From the NCBI GenBank assembly GCA_019022495.1, contig JAFEKR010000008.1, positions 1,922,001 to 1,986,000 on the forward strand: a DNA stretch of 64,000 nt. The letters are read 5' to 3'. The DNA is from Epichloe hybrida. Lineage: Eukaryota > Ascomycota > Sordariomycetes > Hypocreales > Clavicipitaceae. Made by a program: the position numbers and the translations under genes. Shown in pieces: positions 21,342 to 33,242 of the stretch; position 1 is the stretch's first letter, and every line of letters begins with the position of its first letter. The notes under the pieces are model-generated. The model was not told the origin of the DNA. It searched no databases and saw only the letters and a program-made list of their open reading frames with translations.

Positions 21342-24300
21342 ATGCTGCCTCGACATCCCCTTCCCAGTGCGGCTGTCAGAACGGCTTCTGCTCCTTCCAC
21401 TGCTGCCATCACGAGAGGAACCAAGAGGGAAGCCTCTGGTGATGATGAACAGCAAGATCATAGACTTGAACGTGCTAAACGGGTGAGGACATCGCACACC
21501 GGGCATCATGCCTGCGACCACCACTGTGATGAAAGCGATGACAAGCCTGACGAAGAGCATGTTGACAAGTATGAGGTGGACGGCGACAAAGACGATGGTG
21601 ACGGTGAAAATGGTGATGATGACAAGGATGAAGAAGAAGTAGTAGAAGAAGAAGAAGAAGGAGAAGAAGAGGTGGTGCAAATCATCTGTAGTTTCTGCCA
21701 GAACCATCCCATTGGAAGGGAAATGCACAAAACCAGACCATGCGACTGGAGCAACCCCCGAGGAAAGTACGTCCTAGAGTGCCAGAACTGCGCTGATTAC
21801 AGATTCGAAAGCGAAGACGATGCCCACATTTGCTGCATTCGGAGCCAGAAACAAGTTTGGCGTATATACGCGACCCAACACCCGGACGAATACCCAAAGG
21901 ACTCCGCCTGTACCAACTGCAAGGACAGCAATCAGGAGAACACGTGCGATGCCGATCCCTTTTTGGGACTCAAATGCTCGACTTGCGTGACTGCGAAGCC
22001 ACGCCCGGCAGACAAGGCACGACATGGTGAGTGAACCCTGACCACTGATCTGAACCAAGAAAGATGCCTGCTTTGCTTCATCACACATGCTCCGTACAGC
22101 AAGGGGGGAGGTAACTAAGTAGACCAAACAGACTTCTGCCAAGAGAAAGAAGAGAAGACGGGAAGCAACCGCGATCCCTACGATTGTAACAGATGTTACG
22201 TAGGCGGCAAGGAACTGGCTCAAAAGCCAAACCTCCGCCAGGGGTACGCCAAGTGGTTCCGCCACGCGTGTGACATCTGCAAAAACAGGGGCAAGAAGAA
22301 GAACGATGCCCCCTGCAGCTGGCTGGTGAGCAGGAAGAACTGGGAGATGGCGTGTGATCGATGCAAAGCCCTGAAGATGGTATGCATGAGCAGCGGCTGG
22401 CCAGTCCAGGACCCGACTCCGCCAGATCCCCCCGACAAGTGGTCTACCTCGCACTCCTTGCTCTCCGGCTGGGCGGAATGCCGCGGAGGGAGCCCCTATA
22501 GACGCGGCTGCAAATCATGTCTCGACGGGACGACGCACCACTGTCGTGCGCTGGCAAGGGAGATCGATTACTCGTGCTCCCTGTGCTGGGAAATGGGCAT
22601 CGTCTGCTGGGATGCCGGACAGCCAGACAAGTCATTCCCCCTGTACGACTTCAGCCGCGTCGGCATGGGCAACATGTGCACCTTCTCCAAGTGCAAGAGA
22701 TGCAAGGAACTCGGCCGAAACTGTGACCGTCAACGGCCCTGCGATTCGTGTGTCGGGGAGCAGACGGCAGTCGTCGACGAACAGGGCAACGCCGTGTCCA
22801 CTTGCTGCGATGATAAGAAGGACGGCTACAACTGCATCGAGAGGCTCGCACATGCTCCGGGGCCGATATACTACCTCGCGCTTGGGTACGGCGCCGGCGG
22901 CGTAGACGACGTCAAGGACGGGAGCAGGATGGAGCACTGGATCGGGCCCCTTTTCCCGCTCTACGCCATCGACAGGAAGCCACCTACAGAAGACCAGAAG
23001 AAGGCGACGAGTGCTGAGAAGAAGGAGAAGACGAGGAAGCTCACGGACCAGATTCGAGAGGCCCTCGATAAACAAGGTTAGTCAACTGGTCATGTTTGCA
23101 AGACGACGTCAAGGACGGGAGCAGGATGGAGCACTGGATCAATCGACAGGAAGCCACCTACAGAAGACCAGAAGAAGGCGACGAGTGCTGAGAAGAAGGA
23201 GAAGACGAGGAAGCTCACGGACCAGATTCGAGAGGCCCTCGATAAACAAGGTTAGTCAACTGGTCATGTTTGCAATGAACCAACAACAACCCCCTTGCAC
23301 CCACCCGTGGCCGCCAGAAAGCTAACAATGGTTGATCAATAACACAACACGGGTGCAGATACCGCAACGGTTGCTGCGCTAGTCGCGGGAGAAAAGAAGC
23401 CCAAGAAAGAAGTCGCTGTGCGAAGGACCGAGAACAAAATGACTTTGACTTCCATCGCCCAGGACATGCGACATGCGGTTCTGCCTCCCGGCCAGCCACC
23501 CTTAGGAACTGATCCCGCTCCGAATGTGGGCGGAACGAGCAGACCGAGCGGAACGAGCGGGACGGTCCCCAGAGTTCAAGACAAACGCATAGACCAGCTT
23601 TCCGCCCAAGAACTAGCCGCCATGATCATGGCCAAATGGCCTCGCAGTTGTCAGCCGTACCCGCCAAACCGGCATCCAGAGTATGTCGGCACCATCCAGC
23701 GAGGAATGCAGGAGGTGGCGAGTCTCAAGACGGAAGAAGGGCTGGCTGTTCCGGTCAAGAGACGACCACGACCCAGGCCGTCTCGCAGACGTGTGAATCG
23801 AGTTGTCGCCGAAGAGCAGGACGATGATGATGAAGATGACGATGTCAAATGGGAAGATGAGTTTGAAATTGATAACATCCCCCGTCGACTCCGCCATCAT
23901 CGCTATGGCCTTGAATTGAAATCCGAACCAGATGATGAGGACGAGGACAACCAGGTTCTCCTGCAATGGCGACAACAACAACAAGGTCAGTATCAACAGA
24001 CATCTGTTGCTGTTGGGCCCGCCCACGGCCACATGGTAAGCAGCGGACAGCCACAACAGACACAACAGACACAGCAGACCGGCCTCGCTCCCTATTACAT
24101 CAACGACCATTTCGGTCACAATCAAGCCAACAATCAGCCAAGTTGGCACCCGCAGCAAGGTTACGTGTCTAGCATGACGGCACCCGCACCACCACCGCTG
24201 CCTCGTTGGAACCAAGTATGGCATCATCAGTTGTGTCCGTTCTCGACAGGCCAAGACTACAACGTCAACGGCAACAGCTCTGCAAATTATCCCGCTCAGA

Positions 24301-24851
24301 TGCATGCTTCGTCTTCTTATACAACCTTGCCCAGCCTGCTCCCCAGCATGGGCATGGGAACCATCGATCCTCTGGATATGCATAGCAACCATGCTGCCAT
24401 TCAAGGCCCGCTCGTCGACCCGACGCTTCTTCTTGAAAATCACCATCAATCAGGATTCGCGTCCGCGTACCCTCTCATGGAGTACCCTGTCACGTTGCCA
24501 TCCTTGTCTCAAGTTCAATTCCCCCAACAGGAGCAGCTACAGCAGCAGCAACAATATCAGCAGCAGCAGCAACAACAGTACCAGCAACAGCAGCAACAAT
24601 ATCAGCAGCAGCAGCAGCAATACCAGCATCAATACCAACATCAATACCAGCAGCCGCAGCAGCAGCAGCAGCAACAGCAACAAGCATCTGGAACAACGCC
24701 GTTGCAGACCTATGACGGGGTAGAATTGCCCATGAGTTTCGATTTCCAAAACGAGATGCCTCCAGTCGCCGAGTCCGAAAAATCACATCATAGTGACAGT
24801 GATGCCGAAGGCGAATATGTGGATTTTCAAGATCCTTTTTGGCCACGATAG
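21342..24851 (+). CDS. cysteine-rich CX2CX6C-repeat protein with acidic and poly-Q regions, function unknown
   Basis: I do not recognise this protein as a named family. Exons 21342-22026, 22132-23076 and 23359-24851 give 1040 residues in frame. Residues 60-112 are almost wholly acidic. Residues 116-435 hold many CX2C pairs, at 116/119, 147/150, 190/193, 212/215, 247/250 and later. Three of these are CX2CX6C units: 303/306/313, 377/380/387 and 416/419/426. The last is continued by CX5CX2C (432, 435), reproducing the first five cysteines of a fungal Zn(II)2Cys6 cluster. The C-terminal third is disordered, with basic patches (RRPRPRPSRRR), acidic runs and poly-Gln at about 934-985. A nuclear zinc-binding regulator is a reasonable inference, unproven. 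The ATG was chosen because upstream in-frame sequence is the pyrimidine-rich leader. A tandem duplication disturbs the exon 2 donor region. Confidence 0.75.
22904..23274 (+). repeat. recent tandem duplication across an exon-intron boundary
   Basis: Copy 1 (22904-23100, 197 bp) and copy 2 (23101-23274, 174 bp) abut directly. They look identical by eye except that 24 bp of copy 1 (about 22954-22977) is replaced by a single A in copy 2. Each copy contains the last coding bases of exon 2 and the GTTAGT splice donor. The gene therefore has two identical donors, at 23077 and 23251. Confidence 0.92.
24531..24684 (+). repeat. CAG/CAA tract coding poly-Gln
   Basis: Mixed CAG and CAA triplets broken by Tyr and His codons. 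They lie in frame in exon 3 of the cysteine-rich gene and code a poly-Gln region. Mixed codons suggest moderate stability of length. Confidence 0.9.
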
Positions 24852-26446
24852 ATGGAAATGGCCTCGAATCAGACTCCGGCGAAACGAAGGCAGAGTCGAA
24901 TATGACTTGTCGGGCCGGAGCAGAAATACGCACCTGCTGTCACCTGCATCAGCGGGAACGCGTGAAGACCTGCAGATGGGCTTGCTGCAGCGAGACCTCG
25001 TGTGGCAGCATCGGTGAGTTGGGCAAGTTCAGGCAATGAGTGGCTTTGGCGTCGACATCACTTGGATGGCACTTGCCTTTTGGGGCATGCCATTGGGGAA
25101 CCCGCGGTTACACGATTCTGTTGGAGTCTGCTTCCCCGATCCAATCGCAAGGTCGGGCTGTCGGTCTAGAACTAGCAGAGAGAGAGAGCACTGATGCAGT
25201 TCATCCGAATTGACGCAGCTCGCAGAACGGCCGGACATGTGGTGCAAGCGAGACGAAGTAGAGCGCGCAGCAGTATTAACAAAAGGTTCAGCAATATTAT
25301 TTTTGTCTTTGGTATTGAACGGACAGACAGGATCAGGACAGACAACCACGGGCAGATGGCGCCGTCGTGCATTTCTAGACGGAAAAAGAAAATTAACAAG
25401 AAAAGAAAATTACAGAAAACTGTGTAGAACATTGGGGGGAATTGTAAGCAGATAACAATGAAAACTACCCGTATCTTTAAGAGGAATCCCTCCGTGCCAA
25501 ACGAGAAATAATTGAAACAGTAGGCCTGGTGAGGAGGCGACTTTGACTTTGAAAAGGGACGACTATGAAGTCTCGGTTCCATGGCCGTGGTCGAGGCGGG
25601 GTGTGTCGAGACAATTCTTGCCAAGACTTTCGCAAGAATGGCAGGCACTCGAACAACGAGACACGAAACACCATGTCCCATGTGCCATATTGATGTGCCA
25701 GGTTGGTGATCTCTGTTTGAAAGGCGTTCTGTCCCCAAACCGAATGCCTTGACAGTCCGCTGATGAAGTAGTCCATGCACATTCAAACGTCTTTCTTCGC
25801 ATGCGTCGTCCGTGGGCCCCTCCTTCTTCTGACTCTGTTCCACCAACACCGAAAGAAGCGCCGGCGACTACAAGAGGTATCCGATTTCGATCCATGACGT
25901 TTCAATTTGGAAAAAAAAAAAAAGGAGAGAGAGAGAGAGAGAGAGAGAGAACAGAGACAGAAACAGACAAAGGTGCGTGGCTTGTAAGCAGTCGTGCTGC
26001 GCTCCCAAAGCAAAAGAAAGCAAGCTGAGCAGCTGAATTGGCCGAGATTTGGCCGTTCTCGAATGACATCGTAATACAAATGGCCTTCGCAAGTCAGTCA
26101 GAGATGGCGTGTGCGTGCACCCAAGTCAAAATCCGACTCCTCATCCGATGCAATGAAAGAAACTTGCCCATCCATCCACCCCGAATAATTTGCCACAATG
26201 TTGGGACAGTTGTCGGCCGTGTCTGTGGCTTGGGGAGGTGAAGAGAGGGCGAACATAACCTGTCTTCCACCGTCGACCCGGGGGGGTTTTTTTTTTTTTT
26301 TCCAATGCCCTGATCGTCCGTCCGATCAAAAACCGCCTTGTCCTGGACTCACGTATAAATCATCCGCCGCCCGAAATCCCTTGTCTTGCCTTCCTTTTTC
26401 TTTTTAATATAAAATCCCAAAACAGAAGAACCTTCAATAAAGGCCT
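24852..26446. other. 1.6 kb convergent intergenic region with microsatellites
   Basis: Lies between the 3' ends of the cysteine-rich gene and RAS1. It contains a (GA)n run near 25925-25952 directly after an A-run, a short GA run near 25178-25190, and a G6-T15 block near 26281-26301. No frame with recognisable coding character. Confidence 0.5.
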
Positions 26447-27477
26447 TCACATGATGACACACTTGCCACAGCATCCAGGTTCCTTCTCGCCGTCTTCCAT
26501 GTCCATGGGCTTTGGAGGACCATTTCCACCCGAGCCACCGCCACTGCCAGTGGAGTAACCTTGCATCTCTCTATTGTATCTTCTAATCTCTCGAACGATG
26601 TCGTAAAACGCCTTGTCGACATTGATGCGCGACTTTGCTGAGGTCTCAATGAATTTGCAGTTGAAAGATCGTGCCAACGCCTCGCCCTCTGTGATGGGGT
26701 AAAGTGACCAATTGTCAGCCAACAGTTTCGTGAGAGGTTTCAAGAGAAAAGTATATCGGAGACAAACCTTGTCTTGTGACCTCGCGCTCGCCTTCGAGAT
26801 CGCACTTGTTGCCAACCACAACCATGGGAAAGTAATCCCTATCCTTCACTCGTAGAATCTGCTGCTGGAAGGTGGTGATTTCCTCAAAACTTTGGCGAGA
26901 TGTGATTGAGTACACCAGCAGAAAGCCCTCTCCGGTTCTCATGTACTGCTCGCGCATGGCACTGTATTCTTCCTGACCAGCGGTATCCAAGACATCGAGA
27001 AGTGCAACCTCTTCGTCGATGACGCATTGCTTTCGGTAGGAGTCTGTCAAGCCAGTTCGGTTAGTCTGCATTCGGCGGATCGCAATTAGGCGGACATCAA
27101 TTGGACAATGAATAAGTTCTGGCCAAAGCCTTTGGATTAAAGGCGTACCTTCGATCGTGGGATCATATTCATCGACGAAGTGGCTTTGAATCAATTGAAT
27201 GGTCAAGCAAGATTTGCCGACACCGCCGCCGCCAACAACAACGAGCTTGTACTCTCGCAAAAACTATTTCAAGGGTGGATTAACGGATTAGAGAATGGTC
27301 TTTATTATTCATGTTTGATCCAAGCTCTGCCCGGGGTTACGGGCGTACAGAAGAAGAATGCAAGAGTTGAGCCGAACGTGGGCGGAATCGCCCTGGCAAA
27401 GGTCCAACCAAGATGGGGAGAGAATATGCAGACGATACAACTGAGCTGGACTATCGTACCTTTGTGGATGCGGCCAT
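26447..27477 (-). CDS. RAS1: Ras small GTPase (RAS1/RasA type)
   Basis: Membrane-bound GTP switch upstream of cAMP/PKA and MAPK signalling in fungi, controlling polarity and growth. Exons 27477-27460, 27263-27149, 27043-26768 and 26688-26447 give 216 residues. The first exon encodes only MAASTK and joins to [18 protein letters not shown]. Visible are the P-loop GGGGVGKS, switch [15 protein letters not shown] (split by an intron), switch [17 protein letters not shown], the specificity motifs NKCD and ETSAK, and the C-terminal GCCGKCVIM. That tail is a CaaX box for prenylation with neighbouring cysteines for palmitoylation. The Gly/Ser-rich hypervariable tail fits RasA orthologues rather than Rap/Rsr1. 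The 196-bp first intron makes the real start easy to miss. Confidence 0.95.
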
Positions 27478-30400
27478 TGCGAATTAGTCTGAGTTTTACT
27501 CCTGCGACAGAAAGTAGCTGAGGGGAAGATTTCGAGTTTATCGCACGACGAAGGGGGGTTTCGATCAGATTCAAATTTGACTTGCGCGAAGGCGAAGGGG
27601 GGACGGTCAGTAAGGGGCCGCCGTGCTTCGCAAAGAAGGAAGAGATCCGCGCAAGCAGTCCAGGGAGTGACAGAATCCAGGAAAGAAGTGTAGAAAGGAA
27701 GAAGATAGTAGGACCAAACGCAGCGCAACGGCGGCGGCGGCAGAAGGGAGGAGAGAAGGCGATGGTTGATGAAGCCGAAAGTAACAGCTGCGAGGCTCGA
27801 AGGATGGAATGGAGGGCAAAAAGATAATGGAGAACGCAGAAGAAGTGGAGGAGGGACGGAGAATGGCGGGCGATGGATGGTTGGTTGGTGGACGGGGGTG
27901 GTCCGTCGGTGGATGGACTGGATGGATGCAGGTGGTAGATGCAGGTGGTAGATGCAGGTGGTAGATTCACTGGCGCTTACGGAGTACATGTACTTGGTGC
28001 TTGGCTGGACAAGGGGGGATGGGAGGATGGGAGGGGACACGCTCGGTGTTATCGCAAGGCTTCGGGTACGCAGCAGGTATGTAGGTACCTGGCCGCCTGG
28101 GGGTAAGTTACCGGGGCAGTGGAGGCACTCGCTGGGGTTCCAGGTTGACTGCCTGACTGGACCATGCTCAATCGAGTACCCCAACTTCCTTGATCCGCCG
28201 CCGTCGAGGATCCTGCCCTGCCATACGGAGTATCTGATACTATACGGAGTACTGCGTGGACATATTGATCAGGCGGCGACATTTCGACCGGCCGCGACTG
28301 CACGACGATGAGCTACAAAATGACGACCAAATTGCATTCATACGTACGTTGTATCGCATGCTCAAGGATGTTGTTAAATACCAATGGCCGCCCGTAATAC
28401 ATTCTCTTACCTGCCGACAAGCATCTATCACGGCCCAGTACTCCGTAAAACATGTGCAGATACAGATGCAGATGCAGAAGCAGATGGCATCGGCACGGCC
28501 ACTTATTACTTATCGGGTCTCTTTATCGCCAAATCCTGATTATTCGGGCACAAAAGCGAAGCGCTCCCTCCAGTCTCGCAATGGCAGTGTTACCCGCCAT
28601 CTATCTGCATTCAATTTTCGAGGTAAGCAAGCGAAGACAAGTACACAAGTACCCGCCCAAGCCCATGTATCGCTACATGCACAGAAGTCAGGAACTTGGT
28701 GGAGTGCTTCGCAAGCAGATAGGGTGAGCCAAAGTGGATGAAGGTTTTTTTTTTTTGCGACAAGTCAAGTGGACCTGGCTGTTCCAAGCTGGCGTGGGAT
28801 TGAATGGCGAGTGGACAGAGGCTGGCGCTATCTTCTTTTTGACGAGCGCCAAACGCGTGGCTCGTGGCCCTTTACGGTATCGGGACGGCATGCATTGACG
28901 GACGTGAGGAGGGGGGCAGCACTCATCCGGTTGCGCACATTAGAACCGAGCATGCTCCAGGAGTGAGTGATGCAGCTCCCTTTCAGACGAACATCGGCTG
29001 GTTCACCGCTCGGTCTATTTTTTTTTTCTTGCTTTCTTCTTCTTTTCTCACCTTCTCTTTTCTTTCTGCTGCCCTCAGTTTCTGTTAGATTTCTCTGTGC
29101 GTTGACATCGATGCCACAGTTACGCCATCTGTGAGTCTGATAAATATCAAGTTTGCCACTATGTAAACCCAAATGGACAAGTTCGGCTGTCGCTGGAAAG
29201 CCCCTAGGCCGACAGGGGGCATCTGTGACAGGATTTTGAGTATTATCTTCTTGGGGACTTGTATTGCATGTAAGACTACACTTGAGCGCCGATCCACTTT
29301 TCTGCGTTTGCTCAATGGAGAGACCTCGGGTAACCTTCCAAAACATTACACGCTAGAGCTCCACCTCATGCGTTTCAGGCCATTTATATAAATATTTAAC
29401 TAGATCCAAGGCCTCTATGTATAATAGCACTGTCAGGAGCACAGAGGCACAGAGGGCAGAGAGGGCAGAGACATACATGTAGGCGCGGCCGCACACAGAG
29501 CATGGTGGGTCCTAGACGCAGTGGCCTAGCTGCTAGCTAGTCACGTGTGCGAAGGGTGGGGTGTAGCGAAGACCGCTCATGGTAGATCGAAACCTCCACG
29601 CATCGACCCCTACCTATCATCTTCCAAGCAGCGACTTTCACTCTGTTTTCAGAACCCAGGCCTTACATAGCCGTGACAGGCTCTTCCATAGCTTCTACAT
29701 AGGTTGTGGTTCCATTGGCTTCGTTAAATTCGTTAAATTCGTTAGGATCGTCAAACTCGGTTGCATCGGGTCCACAGTCACGTGACTTCTGGGTAAAACC
29801 CCTAAATCTCCCCCTCTGATGCTGTGGCTTGGGATTAGAATTAATCGATATTCGTCGCTGCAGGCATATGGGTAGTCGGGTCTGTGTAAGAGCTTTATTC
29901 CGATTGCTTCGTTGACACAAATAGGGTCTTCGCCGGGGACAATATTCTGATAATTAGGGGCACTTTTCAGCTGCCGCCGAGAACTCCTCAGTCTTTCTTC
30001 TGCTTTACCTTCCTTCATTATTTTGACCTTTTTTTTTTCTGATTTCAAGCTTCAGACCATCCCTAGAGCTAGCTAGCTCGAATTGATTCAACATCCTAGC
30101 TTCTGCTGAGCCATCCACTGGGGAGCTCTCGGGCCGCAGGCGTACTACTTGGCCTTGGCAGCCAATATCATCATGTTGGACTCATAAAATGTACTAACAA
30201 CATGTAAATTGCAACAGATGAAATGGGGATAGGCCAGTCCGCTTGCGCGTGCACTTGCACGTCACGTCATGTCAGGCACGCTAAGTCGGTGAATGGACGA
30301 CTTGGGCAGATACAGATTCGCATCAGCCTGCCCGTCACCTTGGCAGCATTCATTCATTTCCATGCATGGCATGAGGTACATTGAGTACCCTGGGGGTCTG

Positions 30401-31619
30401 GGTAGCGTGAATTAGTGTTTTCTAATTGGCCTACATATACCCTGTGAATCTGTGTAATCCACCTTTCATCTCCCTGGGAAGTGCCACACACCAGCAGATT
30501 CAACAGCGAACTCGACAGCAAATACGTCAAGATTGGCAAGTGCATTGGCAAATTAGCGAATTAAAATAAATGCGTGCATCATGCCGCCAAGACCCACAGT
30601 GCACTTACAGGCCAGGTGTTTTCGCGACTCCATCCATGCAGATAGATGCTGCATGTCTTCACGACAAGTATGTACATGTGTACAGTACATTTTTTTATGG
30701 ACTACAAACACAATCGAGGGCAATCCCTGACCCTAGTGGGGCCCCTGTCTTCTAGAATGGGAGGGACCCTTGCCCAAAGACTTCACGTCTCCACTGCCAT
30801 CGAGACGGCCACTCCTCTTCCCTGCGTGCCTGCTCAGTGCTGCCCCCGTCGGTCCGCTCACATCTTCCTCCATGGACAGGGCAAGCAAGCGCGTACATAC
30901 GAATGAAATCAAAGACGACAGTGTATGTTCTGGCAGGGACCCGATACGATGATGCCGCCAGGCTGGATGTAGTGTTAGGGATCGAGCGGTCCGGGCGGCC
31001 ACATCGTATCAATCAATCACTCTTACCACCTTTTTCCTTCCCTTGCCAGAATACACATCGACTGCCCAGGACGTGATGCGCACCAGCCAGATAATTCATG
31101 GCTGGCGGTTTCCGCCTTCCGCCGATCTTGGGGGGAACCCCTCAAGGACACTCTTGTTGCCCCGATGATCTCGGGTCCAATATGCATCGAATCGTTGTCA
31201 TGAGATGACTCGAGAAGGCCAGGATCAGCTTGTCGCGGTTAGACTGTGGGCCGAGATGACGGCCGGCCGAGTGGGAGCGAGGCATTTGCGCAACCGCATC
31301 TCGGACGTAGATGCTACACCGAAACAAGCGACTTATTGGACGGCATGGCATCGGGGCCATCCAATCGATGGGGCATTCGGGGCCGATTTGTCCTGATATG
31401 GCAGGGATTCTCGATTCTCTTGGTTCTAGCTTCATTATTCGGCGACAAATTCCGCTCTCATGACACAATGACTGATTTCAGGTTCAACGACACCAAGAGC
31501 CTCTATCCAGGGTGTCATATTAAAATCTCGACACATAATTATTCATGTCCCGTGAAAAACTGGTCCCGGTCAACCCAGTCATGGTTCATTTTCAATATTG
31601 CAATCGCCCTCCACCAGCT
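27478..31619. other. 4.1 kb gene-poor region
   Basis: Begins with the purine/pyrimidine-biased RAS1 leader and promoter. It contains a 13-bp repeat three times (27925-27963), four copies of the TACGGAGTA motif (27978, 28224, 28243, 28439), poly-A/T runs, and short direct repeats near 29723-29745 and 29455-29470. Open frames are short and unconvincing. One 63-codon frame on the minus strand (30545-30354) starts with a hydrophobic, signal-like segment but lacks other support. Confidence 0.5.
27925..27963. repeat. 13-bp tandem repeat, three copies
   Basis: Three exact copies of GATGCAGGTGGTA upstream of RAS1. Confidence 0.93.
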
Positions 31620-33242
31620 TTAGTCATACAAATGATCCAGCTCATCCACAGTTTCGACACGGCGCCCTTGCACATTCTCCTCAACCTCGGGAACCAAGCT
31701 CTCCAAGACTTTTAGATCACTGTCCATCAAGTTAGCTACAAGTCACCCGAATCCAGCTGATTTTGCGATTGGGAGAAGATAACAATGAAGACCCTCGGCT
31801 TCAGAGAATGGAAACGGGCAAGAGAAGAGAAGACAAGAACATTGGGGATGAGGTAGTACTAGGGCTCTTTCTCATCTTACCTGCCGACAAGGGTGATGGT
31901 ATTGCGCTCCTTTCCCCATCGTGGATAGCTTCCAACTTTGACACCAAGGGATTCAACCTTGGCAGCCAGCGTTGTGAGATATCCCGCACTGACGCTTTCT
32001 GGCTGCGGAGTAGAGATCATGACTCTGGCGAATGGTTTGTCTAGCCTCGGGCGTAAATGGGGCTCTAGCCCGTCAAGGAGTTTTTCGACTGTGAAGGGTG
32101 GACGTGTTAGTTGGAGTATGACGCTTGGAGTCAAAGAGAGAGAGAGAGAGAGAGAGAAACTCCTTCTGTGGCTTTGTCCCGCTGAAGACACATAAACATG
32201 TAACAGCTGCATCACTTACATAAAGCTGGCACTCCAGGCAAGATATGGACGTTGCCGTTGACTATTGAAACGGGAACCCACAGGTCCTTAGCCGGGAAAA
32301 CGCATTGGTCGCTCATGCTGCGACTTTCATCCGTGGGCAGCGTAGCCATGCGAAGTTTCGCCTGAAGAGATGGGGAGTCGGTTTCCCAATCAAATTCCGG
32401 GTTTCTCGAAAGCTCCTTCATCTTCGCAAAGGTCTCCTCGTGCCGCATCAATTTCAATTCGAATGCTTTGGCAATGGACTCGTACGTTATATCATCATGG
32501 CTAAACAGGACAAAATATCAGTGATGAGCGTCGTGTCGCGAATTGGCTGGCGTAAAAGCTACTTACGTTGGTCCGATGCCGCCGCTGGTCATGGTGTTCT
32601 TGATTAGCAAGCCGTTTGTCGAAGGGTTCTCTTCTTCTCATGGTTCGGTTTCTCAAGGAACAAAAAAGAACCACCCACCTCGAGGCTGTGGAGTAAAAGT
32701 GCTTACCTGGTGACAACGAAATCGTAGAGACTACTCATGCGACGAACTGCTTCCATAATGTCGCCTTCAACGTCTGGGATGACCTCCGTACGCTGCAGTT
32801 CCTATCGGAGAATGATGAGATCAAGATACTTCATCAGCTCAGGCAAACTGTTCACTTACGACGCCCAGACAAAAGCACCATTTGGCCACGTATGCTGAGT
32901 TAGTCTTGTGCCTCGCGTCAGTAGGTCCGGCTTGATGAGCGCCGCTGAGTGCGACGATAAGTTGTCAGTGTATGACGTACATCAACAGTCTGCCGAGTTG
33001 CATTAGCCGTGAGCCTTTCACAGGGAGCCCTGCTTAAAGAGAGCAAGGAATCAGATAAATCTCACCTGGCCGCCGAGAACTTCATTTCCAATTATGAGGC
33101 ATGCGCCAGTACGAATAGTACGCGTGCATCTCTCTTGTAGTGTCGTCATCTTCGAGATTGGGGAAGGTCTCCGTGTTGTTTGTGCAAATAACCGTGATGG
33201 GGCTGCGAGATGTCGTGCCAGTTGAGATACTCGCGGAAGCAT
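31620..33242 (-). CDS. MoaB/Mog (CinA-N/FLAD1-N type) molybdopterin-binding-fold protein
   Basis: Belongs to the MoaB/Mog fold family shared with the N-terminal domain of animal FAD synthase (FLAD1) and bacterial CinA; an FAD- or nucleotide-processing role is inferred, not shown. Eight exons: 33242-33066, 32989-32981, 32904-32860, 32801-32707, 32584-32567, 32500-32220, 32088-31881 and 31719-31620. Together they give 310 residues, all junctions in phase. Key motifs are ACLIIGNEVLGGQTVDTNSA, VIPDVEGDIMEAV, VVTSGGIGPTHDDITY, HILPGVPALF and a C-terminal SVSAGYL region. The TVD of the first motif comes from a 9-nt exon and most of GGIGPT from an 18-nt exon. The first 31 residues are Arg/Ser/Ala-rich and look like a mitochondrial presequence; a second Met at residue 32 (MTTLQERC) could give a cytosolic form. 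Confidence 0.87.
32133..32157. repeat. (GA)n microsatellite inside an intron
   Basis: About a dozen GA units within intron 6 (32089-32219) of the MoaB/Mog-type gene. Confidence 0.85.

Noticed and set aside
24537..24749. Poly-Leu frame on the minus strand
   Set aside because: Reverse translation of the CAG/CAA tract; not a membrane protein.
27305..28184. Long minus-strand frames upstream of RAS1
   Set aside because: Composition follows the Pro/Ser-rich translation of a pyrimidine-biased leader; the two long frames overlap one another, and neither has a recognisable domain.
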